Assembly: GCA_012295275.1 (NCBI GenBank)
Contig: CM022667.1
Span: forward strand, 21,394,667-21,458,666
Source: Chrysomallon squamiferum
Lineage: Eukaryota; Mollusca; Gastropoda; Neomphalida; Peltospiridae
Direction of reading: 5' to 3'
Length of the DNA: 64,000 nt
Shown here: positions 1-13,431 of the stretch, piece by piece
How positions within the stretch are numbered: position 1 is the stretch's first letter
How the letters are laid out: each line of letters starts with the position of its first letter
Position numbers and translations under genes: made by a program
The notes under the pieces: generated by a model
Database searches by the model: none
The model's input: the letters and a program-made list of their open reading frames with translations, nothing else
Told to the model about the DNA's origin: nothing

Positions 1-1521
1 TAAAGTAAGAATCAGCTACTCTGATCGTAGAAAACAGATAAAGTAAGAATCAGCTACTCTGATCACAGAAAACAGATAAAGTAAGAATCAACTACTCTGA
101 TCACAGTAAACAGATAAAGTAAGAATCAGCTACTCTGATCACAGTAAACAGATAAAGTAAGAATCAACTACTCTGATCACAGTAAACAGATAAAGTAAGA
201 ATCAGCTACTCTGATCGTAGTAAACAGATAAAGTGAGAATCAGCTACTCTGATCGTAGAAAACAGATAAAGTGAGAATCAGACTCTGATAGAAAACAGAT
301 AAAGTAAGAATCAGCTACTCTGATCGTAGAAAACAGATAAAGTAAGAAACAGATCACAGAAAACAGATAAAGTAAGAATCAACTACTCTGATCACAGTAA
401 ACAGATAAAGTAAGAATCAGCTACTCTGATCACAGTAAACAGATAAAGTAAGAATCAGCTACTCTGATCACAGTAAACAGATAAAGTAAGAATCAGCTAC
501 TCTGATCATAGTAAACAAAGTAAGAATCAGCTACTCTGATCATAGTAAACAGATAAAGTAAGAATCAGCTACTCTAATCACAGTAAACAGATAAAGTAAG
601 AACCAGCTACTCTGATCATAGAAAACAGATAAAGTAAGAACCAGCTACTCTGATCATAGAAAACAGATAAAGTAAGAATCAGCTACACTGATCACAGAAA
701 ACAGATAAAGTAAGAATCAACTACTCTGATCAAAGTAAACAGATAAAGTAAGAACCAGCTACTCTGATCATAGAAAACAGATAAAGTGAGAACCAGCTAC
801 TCTGATCATAGAAAACAGATAAAGTGAGAACCAGCTACTCTGATCATAGAAAACAGATAAAGTGAGAACCAGCTACTCTGATCATAGAAAACAGATAAAG
901 TAAGAATCAGCTACACTGATCACAGAAAACAGATAAAGTAAGAATCAGCTACTCTGATCACAGTAAACAGATAAAGTAAGAACCAGCTACTCTGATCATA
1001 GAAAACAGATAAAGTGAGAACCAGCTACTCTGATCATAGAAAACAGATAAAGTAAGAATCAGCTACACTGATCACAGAAAACAGATAAAGTAAGAATCAG
1101 CTACTCTGATCACATTAAACAGATAAAGTAAGAATCAGCTACTCTGATCACAGTAAACAGATAAAGTAAGAATCAACTACTCTGATCATAGAAAACAGAT
1201 AAAGTAAGAATCAGCTACTCTGATCATAGTAAACAGATAAAGTAAGAATCAGCTACTCTGATCATAGAAAACAGATAAAGTAAGAATCAGCTACTCTGAT
1301 CATAGTAAACAGATAAAGTAAGAATCAACTACTCTGATCATAGAAAACAGATAAAGTAAGAATCAGCTACTCTGATCATAGAAAACAGATAAAGTAAGAA
1401 TCAACTACTCTGATCATAGAAAACAGATAAAGTAAGAATCAGCTACTCTGATCATAGAAAACAGATAAAGTAAGAATCAGCTACTCTGATCATAGAAAAC
1501 AGATAAAGTAAGAATCAGCTA
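1..1521. repeat. 38-bp minisatellite array, about 40 copies, open at the left edge
   Basis: A head-to-tail tandem repeat with a 38-bp unit (core TAAAGTAAGAATCAGCTACT followed by CTGATCGTAGAAAACAGA). The period can be counted directly: the unit starts at 1, 39, 77 and so on. Variants differ at a few fixed positions: AATCAG/AATCAA/AACCAG, GTAG/CATAG/CACAG, GAAAAC/GTAAAC and AAGTAAG/AAGTGAG. A few copies are shortened, near 275-300, 340-360 and 505-520. The array stops abruptly at about 1521, where single-copy sequence begins, and it continues past the left edge. No coding capacity is visible. Confidence 0.97.
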
Positions 1522-1734
1522 CATAACACTGCTCTCATCTCAGCTTGACTCTCTTCTGTTTCCAGTGTTTTTAGTACAGAACACACAAAGGCGAACTCTC
1601 TCTGTTTCATGAAAACACAGATTCTCATCTTTTATAATCCATATAATACTGAATAATGCAACTACCGCTACTACTTCTACTGCAACTACTATTACTATTG
1701 CTGCTACTTACAACAATAATAATTTAAAAATGTC
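1522..1734. other. Single-copy flank of the minisatellite
   Basis: AT-rich sequence between the 38-bp array and the triplet field. It ends in a short stretch of CTA/CTG triplets (about 1660-1710). I see no gene or regulatory signal in it. Confidence 0.5.
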
Positions 1735-2345
1735 GTTGTGAGGTGGTGATGGTATTAGTAGTAGTCGTAGTAGTAGTAGCAGTAGTAGTAGTAGCAGTAG
1801 TAATAGCAGTTGTAGTAATAATTACGGTGACTAGTAGTAGTAATGGCAGTGGTAGTAGTTGTAGTATTAGTAGTAGTACTAGTAGTCGTATTTGTATTAA
1901 TAATTGCGGTGAGTAGTATAGTTGTAATGTTAGAGTAGTTGTAGTAGTAGTAATAGTAGTAGTAGTATAGTCGTGGTAGCTGTACTAATAATTACAGGGA
2001 GTAGTAGTAATCTCAGTAGTTGTAGTAACAGTTGCAGAAGAAGTAGTTGTAGTTGTATTAACTGAATTCTACTAAACGTAGTATTAGTGATAGTAGCAGA
2101 AGTAGAAGCTGCTGTGGCTCTAGTATTCACTCTCGCATTAGTAGTACTAATCTCAATAACAACATAGCAATAATGAAAATGGCAGTAGTGGTAGTAGCAG
2201 CCATTGAAGCAGTTGCACTGAAGTAGTAGAGGCAGTAGTAACGGTTGTACTGTCAGTAACAGAAGCAGTAGATTAATTTTGCTGACTGAAAAGTGAAAGT
2301 AGGTTGTGGCTGTTTCGTGGTGGCAGTAGTAACAATAGCTGTACT
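1735..2345. repeat. Degenerate TAG/GTA triplet-repeat field
   Basis: About 600 bp dominated by imperfect TAG triplets on the plus strand, mixed with CAG, TTG and TAA variants. Short pure runs are separated by point changes, as expected of an old, decaying trinucleotide repeat. The leucine-rich minus-strand reading across 1930-2130 is an artefact of the triplet and is not called a gene. Confidence 0.75.
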
Positions 2346-3318
2346 AGAGTTATAGTTCAATAATCAGTTGTTATCAGTTGTTGTTTGGTGTCACTAATCA
2401 ATAACGTGTCTGGGCGACGGAAATAATTAACATTAACGAGGAAGTACAAAATAGATTTAAACTTCAATGTTTGACATCCGTCGAAATCACACCATCAGTT
2501 TATCGATGAGTAGCACTGAGAACATATTCTTTCTTATCTTTCCTCATTAATCCGTGAGTGGTTAATAGGATAGAGAAGTGATTTTAAGCAAAATAATTAT
2601 ATCCTAACTCAACAATGCTTGAAGCGTCCCCTTCCACAAATGTGAGTAGGAAGTCAAAATGCCCTTTTAAAAAAATGTTTTATTTGTAGAATTCTCTGTG
2701 ATGCCTGAAGACATTTATAATATTTGCATTGAAAAAAATTGTTTTTAATATGATAAAGATAATCACAAGAAACCAGGAAGCCATAATTATGTGGCGAATA
2801 TGTTCTTAAAGCCGTTCAGAAGTAAGCTTTAGATGGCAGTGAGATTTTTATTATTATTATTATTATTATTATTAATTTATTTATTTATTTATTTATTTAA
2901 TACTGTTTTTTAATTTATTTTTGTGTCTGAATGAACATCATACATATACGATCCCCTATAAACCCACACTTACACACGCAACCTATCAGTTCTAAGGATA
3001 TGTAAAACTGACAAATCACTGACGTAGTTTTAATAACATGTTAAATAATATAAAAATATTTTAAAATAAGAACAAAATCTTGATAGTGAATATTTGTCTA
3101 AATTACACTTATTCTTATCAGGTATTGATTTCGGGGGCGGATCAGTTACGAAATTATTGAAGCTTCAGGGCGCCTAACCCAAGAGGAACGCAGAAGCGAT
3201 TTTAGTTTGCTTCAAAATTTTAATCCAGATCTTAGATGGTTCAATTTTTTAAAATTTATAGTGATCTGTCATGAAAGAAGCCCTCTAAAGAAGAAAACCG
3301 TGGTTGCCCAAACCTTGT
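2346..3318. other. Gene-free stretch with a short (TTA)n/(TTTA)n tract
   Basis: AT-rich single-copy sequence with one simple repeat, (TTA)n followed by (TTTA)n, at about 2847-2899. Around 3130-3240 the base composition is more balanced, but no open frame or splice pair stands out. Confidence 0.5.
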
Positions 3319-3641
3319 TGTTGTCTGTGAAAGGCCTCAGTAGCACTTCAAAATTCAGTGTCCAAACCTGCTCAGACGTATGATGTTGTCTGTGAAAGGC
3401 CTCAGTAGCACTTCAAAATTCAGTGTCCAAACCTGCTCAGACGTGTGATGTTGTCTGTGAAAGGCCTCAGTAGCACTTCAAAATTCAGTGTCCAAACCTG
3501 CTCAGACGTATGATGTTGTCTGTGAAAGGCCTCAGTAGCACTTCAAAATTCAGTGTCCAAACTGCTCAGACGTATGATGTTGTCTGTGAAAGGCCTCAGT
3601 AGCACTTCAAAATTCAGTGTCCAAACTGCTCAGACGTACGA
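3319..3641. repeat. 65-bp tandem repeat, five copies
   Basis: Five consecutive, nearly identical units starting at 3319, 3384, 3449, 3514 and 3578. The first four are 65 bp; the last loses one C (AAACCTGCTC becomes AAACTGCTC) and is 64 bp, and the copy before it carries the same loss. The unit begins TGTTGTCTGTGAAAGGCCTC. The very low divergence implies recent expansion or ongoing homogenisation. No long open frame crosses the array. Confidence 0.97.
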
Positions 3642-5164
3642 TGTTGTTTTTTATTATGGAATATAACGCGAGAGTTTTAAAATCTTGCGACAGTCAGTGG
3701 GTTACCGACTAGCAGCAGTATATTTTTTACATAACTTCCCATAAGCAGGAAAGCACATGCCACTGCTTTTGACAGAATGAATTTGCCATGCATGAAACCG
3801 GGACTGGAGTGGTAAATGTTCCAGTAGACGTATTGACGATTATGTAAAGCAAATTATTATCTCTTATTCGTCTTCAAGGACATTTAGAATAACAAGAAAT
3901 ATTTATTTTCTCGTGATACTAAGCGTACCAATTATTACTTGAAATCAACTCATCCAACTGCTATTTTCAAGTTTACACGCAGTTATTGTTCAGAATCCAC
4001 GGCGGCTACCAGAAAGTAATCTGCTAGAAAATCAGCTTCACTTATCAGAATTCACAATGTTTTCATGCTAGAAATTTACAGATTTCAGTAATTACTAGCC
4101 GCTGCTCAAAAGCTTGATTCATTGACATCGTGTCTTTAATAGACGCCTGAACGAGACGAGTGTAAACAGTTCTAAATCTCTCGCTGTACTCACTCCAGCG
4201 TTTACAGATTTCTCTCAGCACGCGTTTTCCAAATAATACAAAAATCTTGCAAATCGCATAAAGCATGCACAACCTGCAAGGAAATGAACACTGATAACAT
4301 TTTTTTGTTTGTTTATTTTACTGACGAAACTAATAAATTAATCAATAATGTCTGTGATCACAGCTTCTTGACGACATTTTTGTTGTAAAATTGTTCAACG
4401 TAAAAAAATATTTTCTGTGATCTTCGCTTTCTCTAAACGTCATTAGACAAGGATTATTACGGTGGGGGGGAGGCGCGTACAGAGCGCGCTTGTTGCTGAG
4501 TAGTTGTTTCTTTTTTCTTTAATTAGTCGCTAATAAGTCTCAAGACATCACCAGCTCATAGAACCAGTTTCTATTATTTTCCCATTACTTTTAACATTCC
4601 AGTGTTCATACTGTGAAAGTATTTAGTTTTTAATTAAGTTTAGTGTAGACTATTTCTGTTAGCATGCATCTCCAACTGATAATTAACCAGAAATATTACT
4701 ACAATTACTACTGCTACTAGAACTACTGCTGCTACTACTACCACCTACTACTGCTACTACTATCACTACTACTGCTACTTCTAATATTAATACTAATAAT
4801 TATAAAACAAACAGCAGTCAAGAAGAAAAAATAAACGAGACATACAAAAAAAAAAGAATCTGAAATACCAGGATAAACAATATAAATAAAAAGTATCCAA
4901 CATCTACACAAAACTCTTTAACAGACAAAAACGTGACACTTAACGTTAATAATATTCACGTTGCACTTGTAATACATATAATCATATTATAATGTAATCT
5001 ATATTCACTGAAACATGAAGAAATCAGAACTTGTTATTTTATAAAGAAAATCATTTATTCATGTATTTCAGATATAATGAGTTTCCAGGACTGAGATCTG
5101 TATGTTTATACAAACTGAGAATACTCATTACAAAATGAGACAAAAATGTGATTTTTTTTTTATA
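3642..5164. other. Gene-free stretch, weak open frame at 4063-4272
   Basis: Mostly AT-rich single-copy DNA. A minus-strand open frame of 69 codons (4063-4272) has a non-repetitive composition (it includes KRWSEYSERFRTVYTRLVQA) but no recognised domain, splice signals or family match, so I do not call it a gene. A degenerate CTA/CTG triplet patch lies at about 4697-4800. Confidence 0.4.
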
Positions 5165-5189
5165 TAATAATAATAATAATAACAACAAC

Positions 5190-5243
<54 letters not shown>
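5165..5243. repeat. (AAT)n microsatellite
   Basis: About 80 bp of AAT triplets on the plus strand with a short AAC interruption near 5182-5190. It explains the poly-leucine reading on the minus strand. Confidence 0.95.

Positions 5244-7961
<2,718 letters not shown>

Positions 7962-8051
<90 letters not shown>
7962..8051. repeat. (TC)n microsatellite, 45 uninterrupted units
   Basis: A second pure TC tract in the same orientation, about 1.2 kb downstream of the first. Confidence 0.99.
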
Positions 8052-8056
<5 letters not shown>

Positions 8057-9777
8057 ATTCCTTCTCTCATTATATATTCTATCTTTTGTTAAGATCATAG
8101 TTCTTATATTATTATCATTATTAATTTTTAAATTACTATTATTGTGTTGTTCTTGATATGCTGGTGATATAAATGATGACAGTTTTTAGGTTACTCTCTG
8201 TGGCATTTACAGTACTGTTTTCTACTTTCAAACTTCTTAATACTAAAAGCTTTTAAATGTATCAAGACACTATAGCTGCTAAATAAAGACACTCTTCGAT
8301 GGAAATAACACAACAAAAGAAAAAGGCACAAATATAAGAACTCTATCGAGACTGTGTGACAAAAGATTTCATGTTTTGCAGTATCTGCTGATACGTGTAA
8401 GTCTAAAGTTGCAGGCGGCTTACAGTTCATTGTTTTCAACGTCTTTATTTAACCGAATCTGAGTTTAGTAGAAGGATTTATTTATTTATTTTATTTTATT
8501 TTTCTATTATATATTTATTTCATTCTTCCTTTTTAATTTTTTCTTTGTTGTTATTATTTTAATTTTCTGGTTACGCGACACATGTTTTTCTAGGGTTTGT
8601 GGTGTATATGGAAAATGACCATTCTCTTGTCATCTAATTTAGAATCAAATCAATTTCTCATCTGTTATTGCAAGTCAGATAACAAAATAAGCCGCAGATT
8701 GTCTCCGTACAAGAAAATGCATCAATAAATTCAGCATTCTTGATCGTTATATGTGTCTGTTATCGACAGTGAGGATTTCTAATTCATATATTTCCTTTTT
8801 CAAGCTACAAGAACCTTTTAGAAATTCAACATTGAAAACTGAGACATTTTTGTTGTTTATCTTGTCTTTCAGTGAGGGATTGCCGATATAAATAAATTTG
8901 TAAAAATCATGTAAAAAAAACAAATTGTGTAAAAATAAGTCAAGTAAAACTTAATTGTCAAAAATATCATGAATTAAAATGATTTACTCTACTAATAATT
9001 TTTGTACATAAAGGGTATTAACTTTTAAACATCAATACGATCAACTATTTTAATTCAGTAAGAATATTAATAATAATAACGATGATCTTGATCACTGTTT
9101 GTCAGAAGAACTGGTTTGTGTTTCCATCATCACGAGAAGGTGTATATAACAGATTTCTTGTTGCTAATCGACAATGTTTAGTTGCGAGGTTTATTTTCAT
9201 TATTATACATAAACAGAAATTAATAATTTTACATTGTGCTGAGAAGTATTAAACACACTTTCATTACAAGGATACCAATTTTACATTAAAAAACTACATA
9301 TCTGACACATTTGAACTCACGATGTTTCAATAGCAGCTACAACAACTTAAACAAAAACGAGTGTCAAAGTAAATTATTGTAATATTCTTTGTACAGCTCA
9401 CACCAAAAACTCTCTATACAGAAAAGCAAACAAATGAAAATAATTATAATCTAAACCACGAGTTCAATTTCTCCAAGATAATACTGCCCTTCTTTGCTTG
9501 TAATTGCTCTCTTCAAGTGATTTTCAAATGAGTCTTTACAGATTATCTTTTAAGTAACACAGAGATAAAAATGTGAAGGGTGTTAACGAGGCCAGTAAGG
9601 AGAACTATTTCGTTTCAGTCATCCTGCTAATGAGTCCATTTCTAAATATATGGAACTGGGCACATGTCATTTCAGATTCGGTGGATGGTGTATGATGTCC
9701 AACCATCCGTTACTCCCAGCATCGCGTACATCAGTCATGTACTTTAAGACCTCTCACTTACATAGAGTTTGCATTAA
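8052..9777. other. Gene-free stretch
   Basis: AT-rich sequence with a short (TTTA)n patch near 8480-8520. An 82-codon minus-strand frame at 8191-8439 has no recognisable domain or splice context and is not called. Confidence 0.5.
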
Positions 9778-10107
9778 CATACATACATACATACATACAA
9801 ACATACACATACATGCTTACACACATATATACATACATACACATACATACATACATACATACATACATACACACATACATACATACACACATATAAATAA
9901 CATACATACATACACATACATACATACACATACATACATACACATACATACATACACACATACATATACATACATATATATACATACATACATACATATA
10001 CATATACATATACATACATACACATACATACATACATACATACATACATACACACACACATACATACACACATATACGTATACTTATATGTATATATGTA
10101 TGTATGA
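9778..10107. repeat. (ACAT)n / (CATA)n tetranucleotide tract
   Basis: About 330 bp of ACAT tetranucleotides interspersed with ACACAC and ATATAT variants. All six frames remain open for long stretches (Tyr-Ile-His-Thr on plus, Cys-Met-Tyr-Val on minus), a consequence of the repeat rather than coding. Confidence 0.98.
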
Positions 10108-11322
10108 TTCTATATAGAAACATACATAGAAACGATCTACTACTTTGTAGCTACTGTAATACAATAGAAAATCTTGCTAGAGTCTGCTAACAAACCTAAC
10201 TCAAATCACAAGTTATTATAAAATTTTACAGAATTTTTTTATTTTTTTTTTTTTGTCAAATTGATTATCTTTAACGACATTTAATGTTACAGCATATTTC
10301 TTACTAATGACCTTCAACCTATCTGTGAGACACAACACATTAGATACAGTTAAAACGTCGTCCTCAGCTAATGGTTTGTTGATAATTACTTACATAGATC
10401 TTTGATTAAAACGTATATTGGTATTTGAGATTTAAACTTCATAGAATAACAGAATTTTCTGAAGAAAGGTAAATAATAAATAGCTATTTACGACATATGC
10501 TAGGCACGAACTAATCCTGATTTTTAGTAACGTTCTTAAATAGTTACTGCAGACAAGCCTAAGTACGGTGAAAGCTGAACAATTTGAATATCGGATTGAT
10601 CTTTAATTTTTTTTTTTTCATGATGATTGGACTAATATTTGTTAGAATTAATTACATATCAGAACAGATATGTTGAATCAGTCATCGTTATATGCCTTAT
10701 CTATTTAAAAATACAGCAACAATCACCATATTTAGCTTTCTGATTAAAGTACAATTATTTACGATTTAAAAAACCTTTTGAAAAATATAAGAAAACAAAT
10801 GGATTATAAGCCTATTTGATTATTTTTTTAAATAAAAATCCACTTGACCTCTATCGTATTCTTAATGAAACTTGTAACAAATATCGGTATCGACCCCTTC
10901 CCATAATAAAACCGCTTACACTAGTATATAGAGCGGAAATGGTTCACCTACATACGTGTTACTGATGTTAATGGAAATCAAGTGGACTCACTGACAATGA
11001 ATAATAAAGTTTCTATCTGAAGCTAATGGTCTTAATGACTATTACAGAATCTTAGACTACGCTAGGCTGAGTGGTGCATGCAAGTGTGGGTGTGTTTATT
11101 TCTATCCTGGTTACACGTTTTGGCTGTATGGCTGTACATGTTTGTATCTCTGTCAAACTGCGTTCTTGGTCTGTTACTAATTGTTTGAAATAAAACTACA
11201 CAGTCTTTATAAATACGAAACTTTTCAGATTACTTTATCATTTACACTATCAGAACTGATATTACGTTCAACAAATTATCTTTACGTGACTCATCATTTT
11301 CCGTTGTCAGATCTTTGTTTCT
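10108..11322. other. Gene-free stretch
   Basis: AT-rich single-copy sequence with no supported feature. Confidence 0.5.
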
Positions 11323-11562
11323 TCACGAGTGAACTGTCTGATTCTGAGACGTTTCCATGAATAAAACAGAGGCGCCGTGCGCTCTGGTTAAACTGGTTGC
11401 AGTAATTCGCGACTCGGCTGGAACACGGCCACTGCGCTGTTTCCTCTTCACGTCGTCGCTGCTGCTGCTCCGTGCTACTCGTTTTGTCTTCACTGACGTC
11501 AGGTTTGAAACTAAACTATTTCTGTTATTGTTAGAGTGATTTTTCTTGGTATCCGAGGCCAT
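11323..11562 (-). CDS. Candidate Ser/Arg/Lys-rich ORF, 79 aa, possible exon
   Basis: A minus-strand frame from an ATG at 11562 to a TGA, beginning MASDTKKNHSNNN. It is rich in Ser, Arg and Lys (it includes KTKRVARSSSSDDVKRKQR) and contains no recognisable domain. The stretch is richer in G, C and CpG than its surroundings, which is unusual here and more typical of a conserved exon or promoter. A full palindromic CRE (TGACGTCA) lies inside it. It may be an unspliced read of a 5' exon, a real short ORF or a regulatory island; an overlapping plus-strand frame (11357-11539) is also open. I do not recognise it, and the case for translation is weak. Confidence 0.25.
   Translation of the reverse strand: MASDTKKNHSNNNRNSLVSNLTSVKTKRVARSSSSDDVKRKQRSGRVPAESRITATSLTRAHGASVLFMETSQNQTVHS
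11494..11501. promoter_or_regulatory. CRE palindrome TGACGTCA
   Basis: An exact CREB/ATF-type palindrome in the comparatively CpG-rich patch at 11.35-11.57 kb. By chance an exact 8-mer is expected about once per 65 kb, and less often in AT-rich DNA. The window has two. Confidence 0.35.
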
Positions 11563-13400
11563 ACTCAATCTTTTACTTCGTCAGTATCACCAGTTTTCAT
11601 AAAGAGCAGCTTCTTCCGATATAAAATATCTTTTCCATTTCAGTTCAGGTATAGGTTTTCTAAATTTGCTGATATGTTTATTCGTTGCGCTGTTTTTTTA
11701 AAACACTAACACATGTAATGATACTGAAAGTTTTTGTCTAACTCATTCTGGCCTCTCTGATTCATCATTTCATCATCATTATAAACACTAAAGTTAAAAG
11801 ACCAAATATTTAACTAAAAATGTTTAACCACTTGATATAATACTGGCGCTATACTCACACTATGGACGGAAACATTACCATGATTTAACATCCCCGAGAA
11901 CCCTGCAGTGACCCGAATACAACTGCATGCTCCGTTATTTACAGTATTCCAAAACAATACAAAAGAAAGACCACTATTCTGAGATAAACCAATTTCTACA
12001 TTTGAGCTAGGCTTCTCTTGCCTATAGAAATTAGAAAAATGAGAGAGAGAAAGAAGTGCTCTAATGTGCGTGATTCATGATTCTTTTGAAGAAAGACGTG
12101 AAAGAAATGAAATAGAAGCGGGAAAAATAGACTCAAGTCTGACGTAAATTGCTACACGTAATTGGCCACATCTATTGGAAGCAAAAACAAACGTGACTTT
12201 TAACTGCTTTCTTCCATAAGGGATTTTCAATGGTTAAAAAGGCTAAAAATTCCCAATAGCCTGACATTCAGGTATGCTAATCATCTATATAATGGTACTT
12301 ACAGCCTGCTGGAAGGCAAGTGCTTCTAGCTTCTGTAAATAATTTGTTATCTCTGCTAGATTCCCAGAAATATGTGTGAAGACATCAAAGAAAAGATTTG
12401 TTTGGATAGAGACAACTAAAACGAATTTTGCTGGTCTATAATACTCTAATTTTATGACCTACTGTAACGCACTGCAGGCATTAGTAGCAGTAGTAGTAAA
12501 AGTTATAGCCGTGGTTATACTGGTTCCAATTACAGTAAATAAATAAATGCCTATTTACTTGCAAATAAGTATTTTGTTTTCTGGAATGAAATAGTTTAAA
12601 AACCTACTAGTACTAACAGTAATGCTAGGAGTAATACTAATAGCAGAAGTGGTGATATGTAGTAGTAATAGTAACAATAATAGTAGTAGTAGTAGTAGGA
12701 AGGAAGAAATATTTTATTTAATATTAAAGCATTTGCACTACAGTTAGTGTAGAGGGGACCGCTGTCTTCAGTTAGCTGGTTTCTTGGTCGTCCTGTTAAA
12801 AATACATATCATGAATTTTTATTACCTGTGCTTGTGTGTAGTGTGTGGTCTGTGTCGTGTTTAACTAACTGAATGGAAATGTACGTGTGTCTGTCTGATT
12901 CTGCAGGAAATAAAATTATTTCCAATAGCAGCTTTGCTCTCTGTATGACACTGTACAAAAACGGTTTGTTTGATACCTAACGTGTAAACGATTAATCCAT
13001 GATCATGACAGGAAACTTATTTTAAGACAAAACTGTAGCAGTCTGATTTATTTTTAGTCTAATTCTACAGTCGATCATCGTTCTCGACTCCGCTTGAAGT
13101 GAAATATTTTCTTATTGAGTTGTTTTGTAACATGAAAAAATCTAATTGATTTACGCGGTGTCATGAGTTGTATTGGCGATGTCTGGCGACTGAACACAAA
13201 CTCACACTCCATTCGGTAAACTATTGGCAACGATCTCAATAGACACTACCAAAGTAATTTATAAAATTATGCTGTCTCGACCTTTTAAAAATTATTTAAA
13301 TAATACCTTTATCAAATCTAAAAAAAAATCTATTTTAATTTTAATCATTCTTTAGGAAATATTTTACTTACGTTTTTCTTTCTTTCTTTCTTTCTTTCTT

Positions 13401-13431
<31 letters not shown>

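Noticed and set aside
1-1521. CRISPR array
   Set aside because: The 38-bp units are contiguous without unique spacers and lie in an intron-containing animal genome.
9650-10123. 155-codon plus frame and overlapping minus frames rich in Tyr, His, Cys and Met
   Set aside because: Generated by the (ACAT)n tract; several frames are open at once, which a real gene would not cause.
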